DNA of 63,502 nucleotides, from assembly GCA_964523015.1 (NCBI GenBank), contig CAZFXN010000011.1, positions 1-63,502 of the forward strand. The letters are read 5' to 3'. The DNA is from JAWXBT01 sp964523015. GTDB taxonomy: Bacteria > Bdellovibrionota_C > UBA2361 > J135. The notes beneath the pieces were generated by a model. It was not told the origin of the DNA, ran no database searches, and saw nothing but the letters and a program-made list of their open reading frames with translations. The position numbers were made by a program, and so were the translations under genes. Positions 34,028 through 43,073 of this stretch are shown piece after piece; position 1 is the first letter of the stretch, and each line of letters starts with the position of its first letter.

Positions 34028-35317
34028 ATGCATAATCGAATTTTCTATTTATTCGCAATAATACTTCTTAGTACTCTTTCAGTAGGCACTACTTCATTAG
34101 CTGCTCCTGATACTCATAAGTATATGGGGGCTGCGACGTGTGCCTCATCAAACTGCCATGGATCTGGATCTCCAAGAAGTGGATCCAATATACTTCAAGA
34201 CGAGTATGTCACCTGGTCTAAAAAAGACGCTCACTCTAAAGCATGGCGCGTATTAACAAATGAAGATTCTAAAAAAATCGGATTTAATTTAGGAATTAAA
34301 GATCCTTCAAAAGATCCACTCTGTCTTAAATGCCACTCGACATATGTTAGTGAAAAGTTACATGGGGACAAGTTTGCAATTGAAGATGGTGTATCTTGTG
34401 AAAACTGTCATGGTCCAGCTGAAAAATGGCTCTCCTCTCATGCTAGCTCAAAAACTAGTCATAGCGATAATATAGATCGTGGCATGACTGATTTAGTTTC
34501 CGTTGAATCCCGTGCAAAATTTTGTCTTAGCTGTCATTTCGGTAACGATGATAAGTTTGTTGATCATCGGATGATTGGAGCAGGTCATCCTCGACTCAGT
34601 TTTGAGTTAGATACTTTTAGTATGACTCAACCAAGACACTGGGATTACGATCAGGATTATGTAAAACGAAAAGGGGAATATGATCCAATTAAAGCTTGGC
34701 TAATTGGGCAGATTGAGATCTCAATTGCATCAGTAAAAGTACTATCCTCTGAAGCAAGATCCAGAAAAGGAATCTGGCCTGAACTTTCACTCTTTAACTG
34801 TTATGCTTGCCATCATTCTTTAGAGGAAGGCCAATGGAGAAAGCGTGAATATAAAAATGGCCCTGGGGAATTAAAGTTAAACGTATCTTCTCTTTTAGTT
34901 ATTAAAGATGCTTTAGCAGTTTTAGAGCCGTCTCTTTATAAAAGTCTGGAGCAGAACTTAGCTTTACTTCATGAACAATATAAAGAAGGAAAAGCTTCAA
35001 ATCTTCTCTCTACAATGGAAACTTTACTTACAGATCAAGCTTACCATGTGATAAGAACTGCTCAAATTTCAGAGACCATCCGATCGAAACTTCTTAAAAT
35101 GATAGTTAACATAGCTGCGACAACTCCCCATTTTCAGTATGAAGAAGCCGAGCAAGTTCTAATGGGGATCTCTGCTATCCTTTCAAGCGATAAAGAGACC
35201 TGGAAAAAACTTTCAAAAGAAATTGACCAAATGTATTTAGCATTAAAAACCCCGGAAGAGTTTAGCGCAGAAGACTTTACAGCTGCCTCAAAAAAATTAC
35301 AGCAAAAACTGCTTTGA
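34028..35317 (+). CDS. Pentaheme cytochrome c554-like protein
   Basis: A 429-residue exported protein (signal peptide ending near LAA). The first heme site is CASSNCH (C-x4-C-H), typical of the c554/NrfB-like superfamily, followed by CLKCH, CENCH, CLSCH and CYACH. The C-terminal 150 residues are helical and heme-free. The ATG at 34028 follows GAGAGAG; a TTG at 34004 would add eight residues before the signal peptide and is less likely. It is divergent from the flavoprotein operon over a 190-bp gap, and its 3' end overlaps the convergent HD-domain gene by 21 bp. It is likely a periplasmic electron shuttle. Confidence 0.88.
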   Translation: MHNRIFYLFAIILLSTLSVGTTSLAAPDTHKYMGAATCASSNCHGSGSPRSGSNILQDEYVTWSKKDAHSKAWRVLTNEDSKKIGFNLGIKDPSKDPLCLKCHSTYVSEKLHGDKFAIEDGVSCENCHGPAEKWLSSHASSKTSHSDNIDRGMTDLVSVESRAKFCLSCHFGNDDKFVDHRMIGAGHPRLSFELDTFSMTQPRHWDYDQDYVKRKGEYDPIKAWLIGQIEISIASVKVLSSEARSRKGIWPELSLFNCYACHHSLEEGQWRKREYKNGPGELKLNVSSLLVIKDALAVLEPSLYKSLEQNLALLHEQYKEGKASNLLSTMETLLTDQAYHVIRTAQISETIRSKLLKMIVNIAATTPHFQYEEAEQVLMGISAILSSDKETWKKLSKEIDQMYLALKTPEEFSAEDFTAASKKLQQKLL

Positions 35318-35911
35318 ATTAATTAATGCCCTTAAGCTTTTAATATTTTCCTGTTTCTGCTCCTCTCTCAATCTATTTGCAGGCCCAGTATGCCACTGAT
35401 GTGCCTCAAGAAGATTAAGGGAATGTTCTAAAAACATCTCTGCCGAAGGTAGGTTTAGCTCTTTTAGAACTAATTTTCCCTTATCAAAAAAATCTTTCCG
35501 CCCTAAATTACTAACATCAGCGTCAAGAAGATAGCCGGAGAGACGTGTAGTTGGAATTTGTTTAAATCCACCTTCTGCTACCTGCATCTTTGTATCAAGG
35601 ATCATTGTCTTAACTAGATCAACCTCTTCAACGGAATATCCACCTGCTATGCTCATTGCCTCCTCAGCCATCTTAGCTCCAAGATCTTCATTGTCTCTAC
35701 GCTGAGATAAAAACCCAGCATCATGATATGCAGCAGCAACAACTAAAAGCTCTATCTCACGATCATTTAAATTGTCCCCCTTTGCATAACAGAGAACTTC
35801 TTCTATCACATCGAGTGTATGATCATAGTTATGGTAGTAGAGATCATTAGGTAGATCTCTCTTCAGCTTATCTAGAATTGTAGTGACTAAAGGTAATTGC
35901 TTAAAGTTCAC
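35297..35911 (-). CDS. HD-domain phosphohydrolase-like protein
   Basis: A 204-residue HD-superfamily protein. Metal ligands are seen as His in YHNYDHTLDV, the His-Asp pair in AAAYHDAGF, and a distal Asp in LLDADVSNLG. Such small HD proteins hydrolyse phosphate esters or nucleotides; the substrate is not predictable. The GTG start at 35911 lies downstream of a promoter with a perfect CRP-type site (35980-35995) and a GATAAT -10 element. Its 3' end overlaps the cytochrome gene on the other strand by 21 bp. Confidence 0.8.
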   Translation of the reverse strand: MNFKQLPLVTTILDKLKRDLPNDLYYHNYDHTLDVIEEVLCYAKGDNLNDREIELLVVAAAYHDAGFLSQRRDNEDLGAKMAEEAMSIAGGYSVEEVDLVKTMILDTKMQVAEGGFKQIPTTRLSGYLLDADVSNLGRKDFFDKGKLVLKELNLPSAEMFLEHSLNLLEAHQWHTGPANRLREEQKQENIKSLRALINSKQFLL

Positions 35912-35952
35912 TTGATGTCTTTTCCTGATCAGTCTTTAAAGTTTGAGCTGTC

Positions 35953-35995
35953 ATTATCACAAAATTTGAGTCATTAAGATGTGAAATAAATCACA
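35953..35995 (-). promoter_or_regulatory. CRP-type site TGTGA-N6-TCACA with an extended -10 for the HD gene
   Basis: A perfect dyad TGTGA (35980-35984), N6, TCACA (35991-35995). On the minus strand an extended -10 TG-T-GATAAT has its hexamer at 35958-35953. A start site 7 bases on (about 35946) would place the dyad centre at -41.5, the class II CRP position. On the plus strand CATAAA at 36017-36022 gives a similar but weaker geometry towards the FecR-fusion gene. Confidence 0.7.
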
Positions 35996-36189
35996 ATCTG
36001 TTCTGCAAAGAGCTCACATAAATGAGATATTGTTTTAAAAATAACTGATTATTGACCTTTTTCCCCTTCTTAGAGTTATAAAAAACAATAGGTAGTGAAT
36101 TTTTATCTTTCTCAGAATGAATTGAGAGTAATAAAGTACCCAAGTGCCATCTTATGAAAGTACTTATTTATCAATTAATTCAAAAAGAT

Positions 36190-39100
36190 ATGAGTTCAAA
36201 AATAAATTATCTAATTGTTTCTCTTTTTCTTACCTCGCTAACCTTAGCAGATATTGCATTGGCTGAGAGCATAGCCAAACTTTTCTCTGCTCAAGGTGTT
36301 GTCGAAATCAAAAATCCCAACGCTGCCACCTGGAGTAAACTTTCAGAGGGATCCGCAATTAACAGTGGGGACACGGTAAGAACACTAAGTGAGGGAAAAG
36401 CAGCGATCCTATTTACTGATGGTGGATTGGTTAGATTGAGTGAAAATTCATCTATGACGTTCGAGCCAACCAAGGCTGCTTCAAATATAGAGAAAAATGT
36501 TGCTATGGATTCTGGAAGTGCTTTCTTTTTTAGTCGAGAGCCAAAGCGTTTTCCAAATGTAATTACACCGTCAGTGAGCGCCGCGGTTAGAGGGACTGAA
36601 TTTGCGGTTGAAGTTACAAGCTCTCAAACAAAAGTCTCAGTTCTAGATGGTGCGGTAGAGTGTAAGAACTCCTATGGCCAAGTAACACTCTCTCAAAATG
36701 AAGTAGCTACGACAAAGAAAGGAAGTGCTCCTCAAAAATCTTTACTCATTAATCCAATCGATGCTGTTCAATGGGCAATTAATATACCAATTATTGCTGA
36801 TAAACCTTCCTTAGCTGAGCTTAGAAAAACTAGTACAGGGGGAGAGATTATTGAGGTATCAAAACTCTTATCTAAAGGAAAGTTAAAGGACGCGGAAAGT
36901 CATCTCAGAAAATTGCATCAAAGTGTTAAGCAGAAAAGTACCTCTTTTAATGGGCAATCTCTCTCTTATATCTACGCTTATGATGCGATCTTACATCTAG
37001 TCAGAAACGACAAAGCAAAAGCACGAGAACTCTCTACACTAGCTATAAGTTCTAACTCACTTAATACTACAGCCTTACTTAGTGCTGCATACGTTGATCA
37101 GGCTTCCTTTAATTTACCTGGTGCTAAATCAAAAATAGAAAAGCTGTTACTAATCAATCCAAGTAATCCAGTAGCTAGAGCAAAGTTAGCTGAGCTTAAT
37201 TTATCTCTAGGATCCATTGATGAAGCAAAACGAGTAATAAATGAAAATAACAACTCCCAACTTTCTAACGATCTTACTCATTCAGTTCTAGGGTTCATAG
37301 CTCTAATAGAGTACGAACCGGCAAAAGCAATTATAGAATTTAATAGGGCTATTGAACTAAACCCTAATTCAGCACTCCCTGTACTTGGTCGTGGTTTAGC
37401 AAAGATAAATCAAGGATTCCTTCAAGACGGAAGAGAGGACATTGAAGTAGCGGCAGCCCTTGAGCCAAATGTGGCAATTTATAGAAGCTACTTAGGAAAA
37501 GCTTTCTTTGAAGAGGATAGAGAAAATTTATCTCTAAATGAATATGCAAGAGCTATAGCATTAGACCCAAACGATCCTACTCCACACCTATATAGAGCCT
37601 ATACTTACTTATCGCAAAATAATGTCATCGGGGCACTTAGTGACGTTGAGGATTCAATTTCTAAAAACGACAACCGTGCTGTTTATAGATCTAAATTATA
37701 TTTAGATGAAGATAGCGCAGTACGAAGCGCCGGACTGGCTGAAGTTTTTAACTCAATAGGTTTCGTAAAAGCTGCTCAGATTGAAGCAATCAAATCAATT
37801 AATAAAGATTACGGCAACTATAGCGCTCACAAGTTACTCTCTGAAAGTTACAATACTATTCAAACTTCAGATGCATTGTTGTCTGAGAAAGCGATCACTA
37901 ATCTACTATCCCCACTTAGTTTTAATTTATATTCAAATCCTGGAAGCGATGCTTCTTTAAATGAGTACAATGCTCTCTTTGAGAGACCAAATAGAAAAGT
38001 TGATTTAAGATATCGTGGATCAACTCATGAAGATCTCTCAGTGCCTGCTGCATTCCTAACCGGTCGTACTGAGAAGTTTGGATATTTGCTAGGAGTAGAA
38101 TCAGGCAATGCTAACGGTAGCAAAGATAATAATTATTTAAGAGATCAGAGGCTCAGGGCTGCTGGACAATATCAGTTAACTAGTAAAGATCGAATTATTA
38201 CCGAGGGCAGATATCAAGCCTTTCACTCAGTTCAAGATAATTCTGGATTGGATGAAGTTATCTCTGAAAACTATGAACTTGATTTAGGATATCATCATAA
38301 ATTTGGTCCAGGCTCAGGATTTATTTCCCAAGTTACTTACCGTGACGCCCGCAATCATTTTGGATCTTATGCGGAACGACCGATGGCGCTAGATATTATT
38401 TCTGATGCTGAGATATTTTCAACTGAAGAGATCGTTGCTTTAAATGAACTGGCCAATGAAGATGTTCGAGATCTGCGATTTAGCGCCCAATATTATAAGA
38501 ATACTGAATTTTTAACTATTGTAACTGGAGCAGAATCCTATTCAGCTAAGCCAAAACGAAGAGAAAGTTCTACTATATTAGATGATGAATTTGATCTTTT
38601 TCCTGGGATTGATAGACAACTTAGATCTGAATCAACCCCTGATCTGACATCTCAGGACATATACCTTTATCCGACTCTACACCTAACAAAAATGTTAGAT
38701 CTTAATTTGGGAGTTTCCTATACAAACATAGAGGTAGAGGATCGAGTAGTTTTACCTTATCTTGATACCACGACAGATCAATCCCGATGGAACCCAAAAG
38801 TTGGCACCACTGTTTATCTTACCCCTGATCTAACTTGGAGAAGTGCCTACTTTGAAGGATTAAGAAAATCAGCACTTGAAGATACAGGAACACTTGAACC
38901 GACGCTAGTTGGTGGATTTAATCAGATATTCAATGATTTCTCTGGGGCACGTTCACGTACATACGCAACTGGATTGGATTACAAAATCGCAAAGAAAACG
39001 TATATGGGAGTTGAAAGATCTCACAGAGATGTTATCGAAGCTGATAATCTAGCTCGCACCACATATAGCTTAGATTTTGATTCCTTAACTCAAAGTACAA

Positions 39101-39552
39101 CGACCACACTTGATGATAAATTTGAAGATCATTTTAATCAAGACTTTCTCTCTGGATATCTGTATCAGGTTTTTTCTAAGCGCTGGGTAGGTACAGTAGA
39201 TTACGATTGGTTTAAATCTGAATTAACCGATCCAGATGTTTATCAAGACCTTAAATTACACAGATCTCGCTTTACATTAAGGTATTTTGATCCATCTGGA
39301 TGGTTTAGCTTTGCTACGGCCACTTGGCGAGAGCAAAACCGAGATGGTAGTTTTTTTGTTGAAGATGGCAATTCGCAATTTTGGATCGTTGATACTGGTG
39401 TTGGATACAGATTTCCTAGCCGTAAGGGTAGTATAGTTTTTAAATGTAATAACATCTTTGATAAACAGTTTGATTACGATCAATCTCCTGGCTTTGAGGA
39501 ATTCGTAGCGGCTGATATTGCTGGTGAAGTCTTGTTGTCGTTTAATTTTTAA
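36190..39552 (+). CDS. FecR domain - TPR array - outer-membrane barrel fusion
   Basis: A very large exported protein (about 1120 aa from the ATG at 36190; an ATG at 36154 would precede the signal peptide by 12 residues). After the signal peptide (IVSLFLTSLTLADIALA) comes a FecR domain (about 40-160 from this start; GVVEIKNP, GDTVRTLSEGKAAILF, PSVSAAVRGTEFAVEV). Multiple TPR units cover about 220-520 (LNPNSALPVLGRGLAKINQG, LDPNDPTPHLYRAYTYL). The last 520 residues look like a porin-type barrel, ending VLLSFNF with a terminal Phe. FecR usually serves as an iron or stress signal relay, so this may be a surface receptor or structural sensor. Upstream is a divergent CRP-type site. The fusion is unusual. 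Confidence 0.75.
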   Translation: MSSKINYLIVSLFLTSLTLADIALAESIAKLFSAQGVVEIKNPNAATWSKLSEGSAINSGDTVRTLSEGKAAILFTDGGLVRLSENSSMTFEPTKAASNIEKNVAMDSGSAFFFSREPKRFPNVITPSVSAAVRGTEFAVEVTSSQTKVSVLDGAVECKNSYGQVTLSQNEVATTKKGSAPQKSLLINPIDAVQWAINIPIIADKPSLAELRKTSTGGEIIEVSKLLSKGKLKDAESHLRKLHQSVKQKSTSFNGQSLSYIYAYDAILHLVRNDKAKARELSTLAISSNSLNTTALLSAAYVDQASFNLPGAKSKIEKLLLINPSNPVARAKLAELNLSLGSIDEAKRVINENNNSQLSNDLTHSVLGFIALIEYEPAKAIIEFNRAIELNPNSALPVLGRGLAKINQGFLQDGREDIEVAAALEPNVAIYRSYLGKAFFEEDRENLSLNEYARAIALDPNDPTPHLYRAYTYLSQNNVIGALSDVEDSISKNDNRAVYRSKLYLDEDSAVRSAGLAEVFNSIGFVKAAQIEAIKSINKDYGNYSAHKLLSESYNTIQTSDALLSEKAITNLLSPLSFNLYSNPGSDASLNEYNALFERPNRKVDLRYRGSTHEDLSVPAAFLTGRTEKFGYLLGVESGNANGSKDNNYLRDQRLRAAGQYQLTSKDRIITEGRYQAFHSVQDNSGLDEVISENYELDLGYHHKFGPGSGFISQVTYRDARNHFGSYAERPMALDIISDAEIFSTEEIVALNELANEDVRDLRFSAQYYKNTEFLTIVTGAESYSAKPKRRESSTILDDEFDLFPGIDRQLRSESTPDLTSQDIYLYPTLHLTKMLDLNLGVSYTNIEVEDRVVLPYLDTTTDQSRWNPKVGTTVYLTPDLTWRSAYFEGLRKSALEDTGTLEPTLVGGFNQIFNDFSGARSRTYATGLDYKIAKKTYMGVERSHRDVIEADNLARTTYSLDFDSLTQSTTTTLDDKFEDHFNQDFLSGYLYQVFSKRWVGTVDYDWFKSELTDPDVYQDLKLHRSRFTLRYFDPSGWFSFATATWREQNRDGSFFVEDGNSQFWIVDTGVGYRFPSRKGSIVFKCNNIFDKQFDYDQSPGFEEFVAADIAGEVLLSFNF

Positions 39553-39577
39553 TGAATTTTAATGAAGATTTAATCTT

Positions 39578-40990
39578 ATGAGAATTATTAAAAAAATTTT
39601 CTTACTTTCGACTATATTCAGCTCCCCTCTAATCTTTGCACCTCTAGCATCTGCTAACTTCACAGATATATATATCTCTGAACCAGTTATGGGCTTGGGC
39701 CAAATTCTTAAAGCAACAAAGAATGGGGTAGGTCTTGCAACAATTCCTCCTACCCCATCTGAGCCAATTAAGATTGCTCTTGATTCTGCACAGAATAAGA
39801 TTTATTGGGTCGAACAGAATACTGGACTAATTAGGAGGGCCAATCTTGATGGCACCAGTCAAGAAACTGTCGTATCAGGGACTTCTCCTCACGCATTAGC
39901 ACTTGATTTCACAAACGGAAGAATTTTTTGGGCTGAGGGGGTGAGCTCTAAGATGATCCATAGAGCAAATATTGATGGCTCTAATCCTACAATAATCTTA
40001 ACAACTGGCGAGGTATCAGCTAATATCGATCTAGCCTACGAAGCTACGACCAATATGTTTTATTGGACTGAACCTTCAAATGATATGATTTTTAGAGCGA
40101 ATCCTGATGGTTCTGGAGTAGTTGCAATCGTTACTATCCCATCAACAGGAACCCTATCTGGACTGTCTATCGATAAAGATAATCTTAAGATTTACTGGTC
40201 AGATAGTGGAGATCGAAATGTCAGTAGAGCTAATCTTGATGGAACTGGGTCTGAAATTGTAATAATGGATTCCCTCATTACCCCAGAAGGGATTGCTGTA
40301 GATTCTGTTGATGGACCAACTGTCTATTGGGCAGATACTAGTGCCCAAAGAGTACAAAGGTACAATATTGCTGGCGGTTCAATCCAAACTATCCTTACAT
40401 CAGTTGATGGGTTAACAATCCCTACTGATGTTGATCTTTTCTTTGACTCTTCAACACCTACTCCTACACCTACACCTACGCCTACACCTACTCCCGTTCC
40501 AGAAAAGACAGTCCCACAAACTCCAACTGTTGTTTTAACTGCTGACTCAAAGGAGGTGGATGTAACCTTTGAAGAATTTACAATTGAGTTCTTTTACCCA
40601 GAAGGAATCTCTTCTCAACTTGTTAACAAAACCCCTCAAGTTAGGTACGATGCAACCGCAAGAAGAAGTGACGGCGTTACAAAAAGAGTCATAAGTAAGA
40701 ATAGACAAGCAAAAATAAAACTACCTATCGGCTCCTGGTCAATTGACTATCGAGGACTTGCAGTTATTAAGAGAAAAAAATCGAAGCAAACTAGCGCTTC
40801 TACTAAGCTTAAAAATCGAATTGCTGACTTAGCAGCTAAGCTCGCAGAAACGCCTATCAATAAGACCAACAAGAGAATTTCTCTTAAAAACAAAATTCAA
40901 ACAGCTCAAGCTAAGAAAGCCTTAGCTAAAACAAAGACTGCGAAAAGAACGCTGAGAAGTGAGCCCTCAGATACGTTTAGTATCGAATGA
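39578..40990 (+). CDS. Secreted YWTD (LDL-receptor-like) beta-propeller protein, paralogue 1
   Basis: A 470-residue exported protein (signal peptide ends near ASA). Six YWTD-type blades are seen (KIYWVEQNTGLIRRANLDGT, RIFWAEG, MFYWTEP, KIYWSDSG, VYWADTS). A Thr-Pro repeat linker (about 40453-40494, codon-level repeat) then leads to a C-terminal domain shared with the next gene (QLVNKTPQVRY, KLPIGSWS) and a Lys-rich coiled tail. No catalytic site is seen; it is likely an adhesion or envelope-binding protein. The next gene is a paralogue, and 40 bp separate it from this stop codon. Confidence 0.82.
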   Translation: MRIIKKIFLLSTIFSSPLIFAPLASANFTDIYISEPVMGLGQILKATKNGVGLATIPPTPSEPIKIALDSAQNKIYWVEQNTGLIRRANLDGTSQETVVSGTSPHALALDFTNGRIFWAEGVSSKMIHRANIDGSNPTIILTTGEVSANIDLAYEATTNMFYWTEPSNDMIFRANPDGSGVVAIVTIPSTGTLSGLSIDKDNLKIYWSDSGDRNVSRANLDGTGSEIVIMDSLITPEGIAVDSVDGPTVYWADTSAQRVQRYNIAGGSIQTILTSVDGLTIPTDVDLFFDSSTPTPTPTPTPTPTPVPEKTVPQTPTVVLTADSKEVDVTFEEFTIEFFYPEGISSQLVNKTPQVRYDATARRSDGVTKRVISKNRQAKIKLPIGSWSIDYRGLAVIKRKKSKQTSASTKLKNRIADLAAKLAETPINKTNKRISLKNKIQTAQAKKALAKTKTAKRTLRSEPSDTFSIE

Positions 40991-41030
40991 GAAGTTTTCA
41001 TTTCTCCATATCTATGATAGACTTACTGGT

Positions 41031-42458
41031 ATGATGCAGAGACTTACTTTGATAAATTTTCTTTCTCAGATCAATTTTCTTTTTCAATGCTCTTTTCTAG
41101 GGCTCTTCTTAATACTATCTCTATTTACACCAGCCATCCTGCAAGCTGCCCCTGCTAATTTATATACAACAGATCCACAAGCTTTATTAATCTTTAGATC
41201 TAAACTTGATGGCACAGATCTCAAAAGTGAAATAGGGTCAAATTTTACTGCCTCTCCGTATGGTGTCGCACTTGATATAGACAACAACACAGTTTATTGG
41301 ACAGAGCCAGGAAATAACAGCATCTTTAAAGGGGATCTTAAAGGTCAAACAAAATCCCTAGTAACTGACAAAGCTTTCAGTCCAAACGACATCGCCATTG
41401 ATAGAGTTGCTCAGAAATTGTATTGGGTCAGTAAATTTACACCAGCAAGTATCAAAAGAAGTAATGTAGATGGCTCTAATATGGAGGATGTTTATGTAAG
41501 CCTCTCAGCAAATGGTCCAGATGGAATTGATCTAGATGTCACTGCTGGAAAAATTTATTGGACAGATATTTTTGATATAGCTGTTAAGCGTGCCAATCTT
41601 GATGGGACAAATGTTGAAAACGTAATCACCTCACTTATGTCAACTGAAATGCCCGATCTAGCTTTAGATATCCCTAATGGAAAAGTTTATTGGCTAGATG
41701 GTACCAATACAAATATTCAAAGGGCGAATATGGATGGCTCCTCAGGATCTCCTGTTACAGTTATATCCTTAGGAGTTAATCCCTTGGGGTTGGCTATAGA
41801 TTCTACTGTCACTCCTTCAGTAGCTTACTGGACGGAGCTTCAAACTAGTCAAGTTAGAAAATTATCTTTAAGTGTTGGAGGTCCTGCTCCCACCGCAGTA
41901 ACAATACTTGGCACAGGCGATGGACTTAATGCGCCAACCCATCTAGCGCTTGGTGATTTCCCGCCATTAACTCCGATTACAACAATCGATGCCCCTCCAG
42001 GAGTAGGAGTAGATAGTTCGAACAAAACAGTGACCCTAACTTTTGAAGATTTCTCCGGTGCGCTCATAGAGTCATTTGGAGCATTTGCTCTTACCGATAT
42101 TACTGGTCAATTAGTGAACAAGACTCCCCAAGTAAGGTATCAAGCTACTATTACAAATAAAACAAACTCAAAGATTAAAAAGATTGTCACTAAAAACACT
42201 CAAGCTACTAGAAAACTTCCAGTTGGAACTTATAGTGCAAACTATGTAGCTCATGTAGTCGTTGCTAAAGGCAAAAAGAAGAACTTAAAAAAGAAAGCTA
42301 AGATTAAAGCCCAACTTGCGGCTCTTAAAAATGAGCCAAACACAATTGAAAATCAGAATAAAAAAGAGGTGTTGAAGGCAAACAAAAAACTTGCCGGATT
42401 TAAAGTTAAATCAACAACTGAAGACAGTCCAACTACCCCTGCATTTGATATTAACTAG
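41031..42458 (+). CDS. Secreted YWTD beta-propeller protein, paralogue 2
   Basis: A 475-residue exported protein from the ATG at 41031 (a GTG at 40959 would put 24 residues before the signal peptide). The signal peptide is long (about 1-45, LFLILSLFTPAILQAAPAN). Blades such as TVYWTEPGNNSIFKGD, KLYWVSK, KIYWTDIFDIAVKRANLDGT and KVYWLDG form a YWTD propeller. There is no Thr-Pro linker, but the C-terminal domain (GQLVNKTPQVRY, KLPVGTYS) and the Lys-rich tail match paralogue 1. It probably arose by tandem duplication. Envelope role unknown. Confidence 0.82.
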   Translation: MMQRLTLINFLSQINFLFQCSFLGLFLILSLFTPAILQAAPANLYTTDPQALLIFRSKLDGTDLKSEIGSNFTASPYGVALDIDNNTVYWTEPGNNSIFKGDLKGQTKSLVTDKAFSPNDIAIDRVAQKLYWVSKFTPASIKRSNVDGSNMEDVYVSLSANGPDGIDLDVTAGKIYWTDIFDIAVKRANLDGTNVENVITSLMSTEMPDLALDIPNGKVYWLDGTNTNIQRANMDGSSGSPVTVISLGVNPLGLAIDSTVTPSVAYWTELQTSQVRKLSLSVGGPAPTAVTILGTGDGLNAPTHLALGDFPPLTPITTIDAPPGVGVDSSNKTVTLTFEDFSGALIESFGAFALTDITGQLVNKTPQVRYQATITNKTNSKIKKIVTKNTQATRKLPVGTYSANYVAHVVVAKGKKKNLKKKAKIKAQLAALKNEPNTIENQNKKEVLKANKKLAGFKVKSTTEDSPTTPAFDIN

Positions 42459-42487
42459 TTTGAGAACTTTAAGTTTTTTAGGTTCTT

Positions 42488-42943
42488 CTAAGATCGCCTA
42501 GTTGCCTGACCCAATGCTTGAGAGACGCAGAGAAAGCCATCATTACATTCAAGCCTAAACTCAAAGAGTGTAGTAGCGTCATTATCATTAAGTTGTGAAT
42601 ATCCAACTGAGGATGTCTGAGTACAAAAAGATCCGTCTCCAAAAAGATCTCCTGAGAGATCTTCAATTGCAGTCAATATGCCATCGCTCTGAGTTGCTGT
42701 GGCTTCAGTTATAAATGTATCATTTGAGGTCAAGATCATTGTTCCATCATCTAGTTCAGAAATATCGTGTTCAGAGACAAATCCTGTAATCCCTGGTGTT
42801 ACAAGCTGACAATCATCAGTAGATAAATTATATCTGACATCCCAGATCCCTAAATAAGAGGTATTCGTCGTGTTATTGTTACTATTACATGCAACAATGC
42901 TAAATGATGCCAATGCACTTAAAACAAAATGAAGGCTTCTCAT
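42488..42943 (-). CDS. Small lipoprotein of unknown function
   Basis: A 151-residue protein with a lipoprotein signal peptide (LSALASFSIVAC, Cys19) followed by an Asn/Thr-rich linker and a globular Asp/Ser/Thr-rich region with four cysteines. The segment GIWDVRYNLSTDDC suggests a small beta-barrel (lipocalin-like) fold, but no family can be named. It lies alone between the YWTD paralogue (convergent, 29 bp away) and the divergent cyclase gene. Confidence 0.65.
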   Translation of the reverse strand: MRSLHFVLSALASFSIVACNSNNNTTNTSYLGIWDVRYNLSTDDCQLVTPGITGFVSEHDISELDDGTMILTSNDTFITEATATQSDGILTAIEDLSGDLFGDGSFCTQTSSVGYSQLNDNDATTLFEFRLECNDGFLCVSQALGQATRRS

Positions 42944-43073
42944 CGTCTTTATCCCCTTTTTGGTATGCCTATAGTTAAAAGATGGTTGATTACTAAACCT
43001 TCTCTTATTTACTCTGTCTAATCAATCCATTTTTTCTTACACTTTGCATAAATATACTTTTGTATAAGAACAT

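Noticed and set aside
40453..40494. CRISPR-like or satellite repeat in the Thr-Pro stretch
   Set aside because: It is an in-frame coding linker of Thr-Pro codons, with no spacers.
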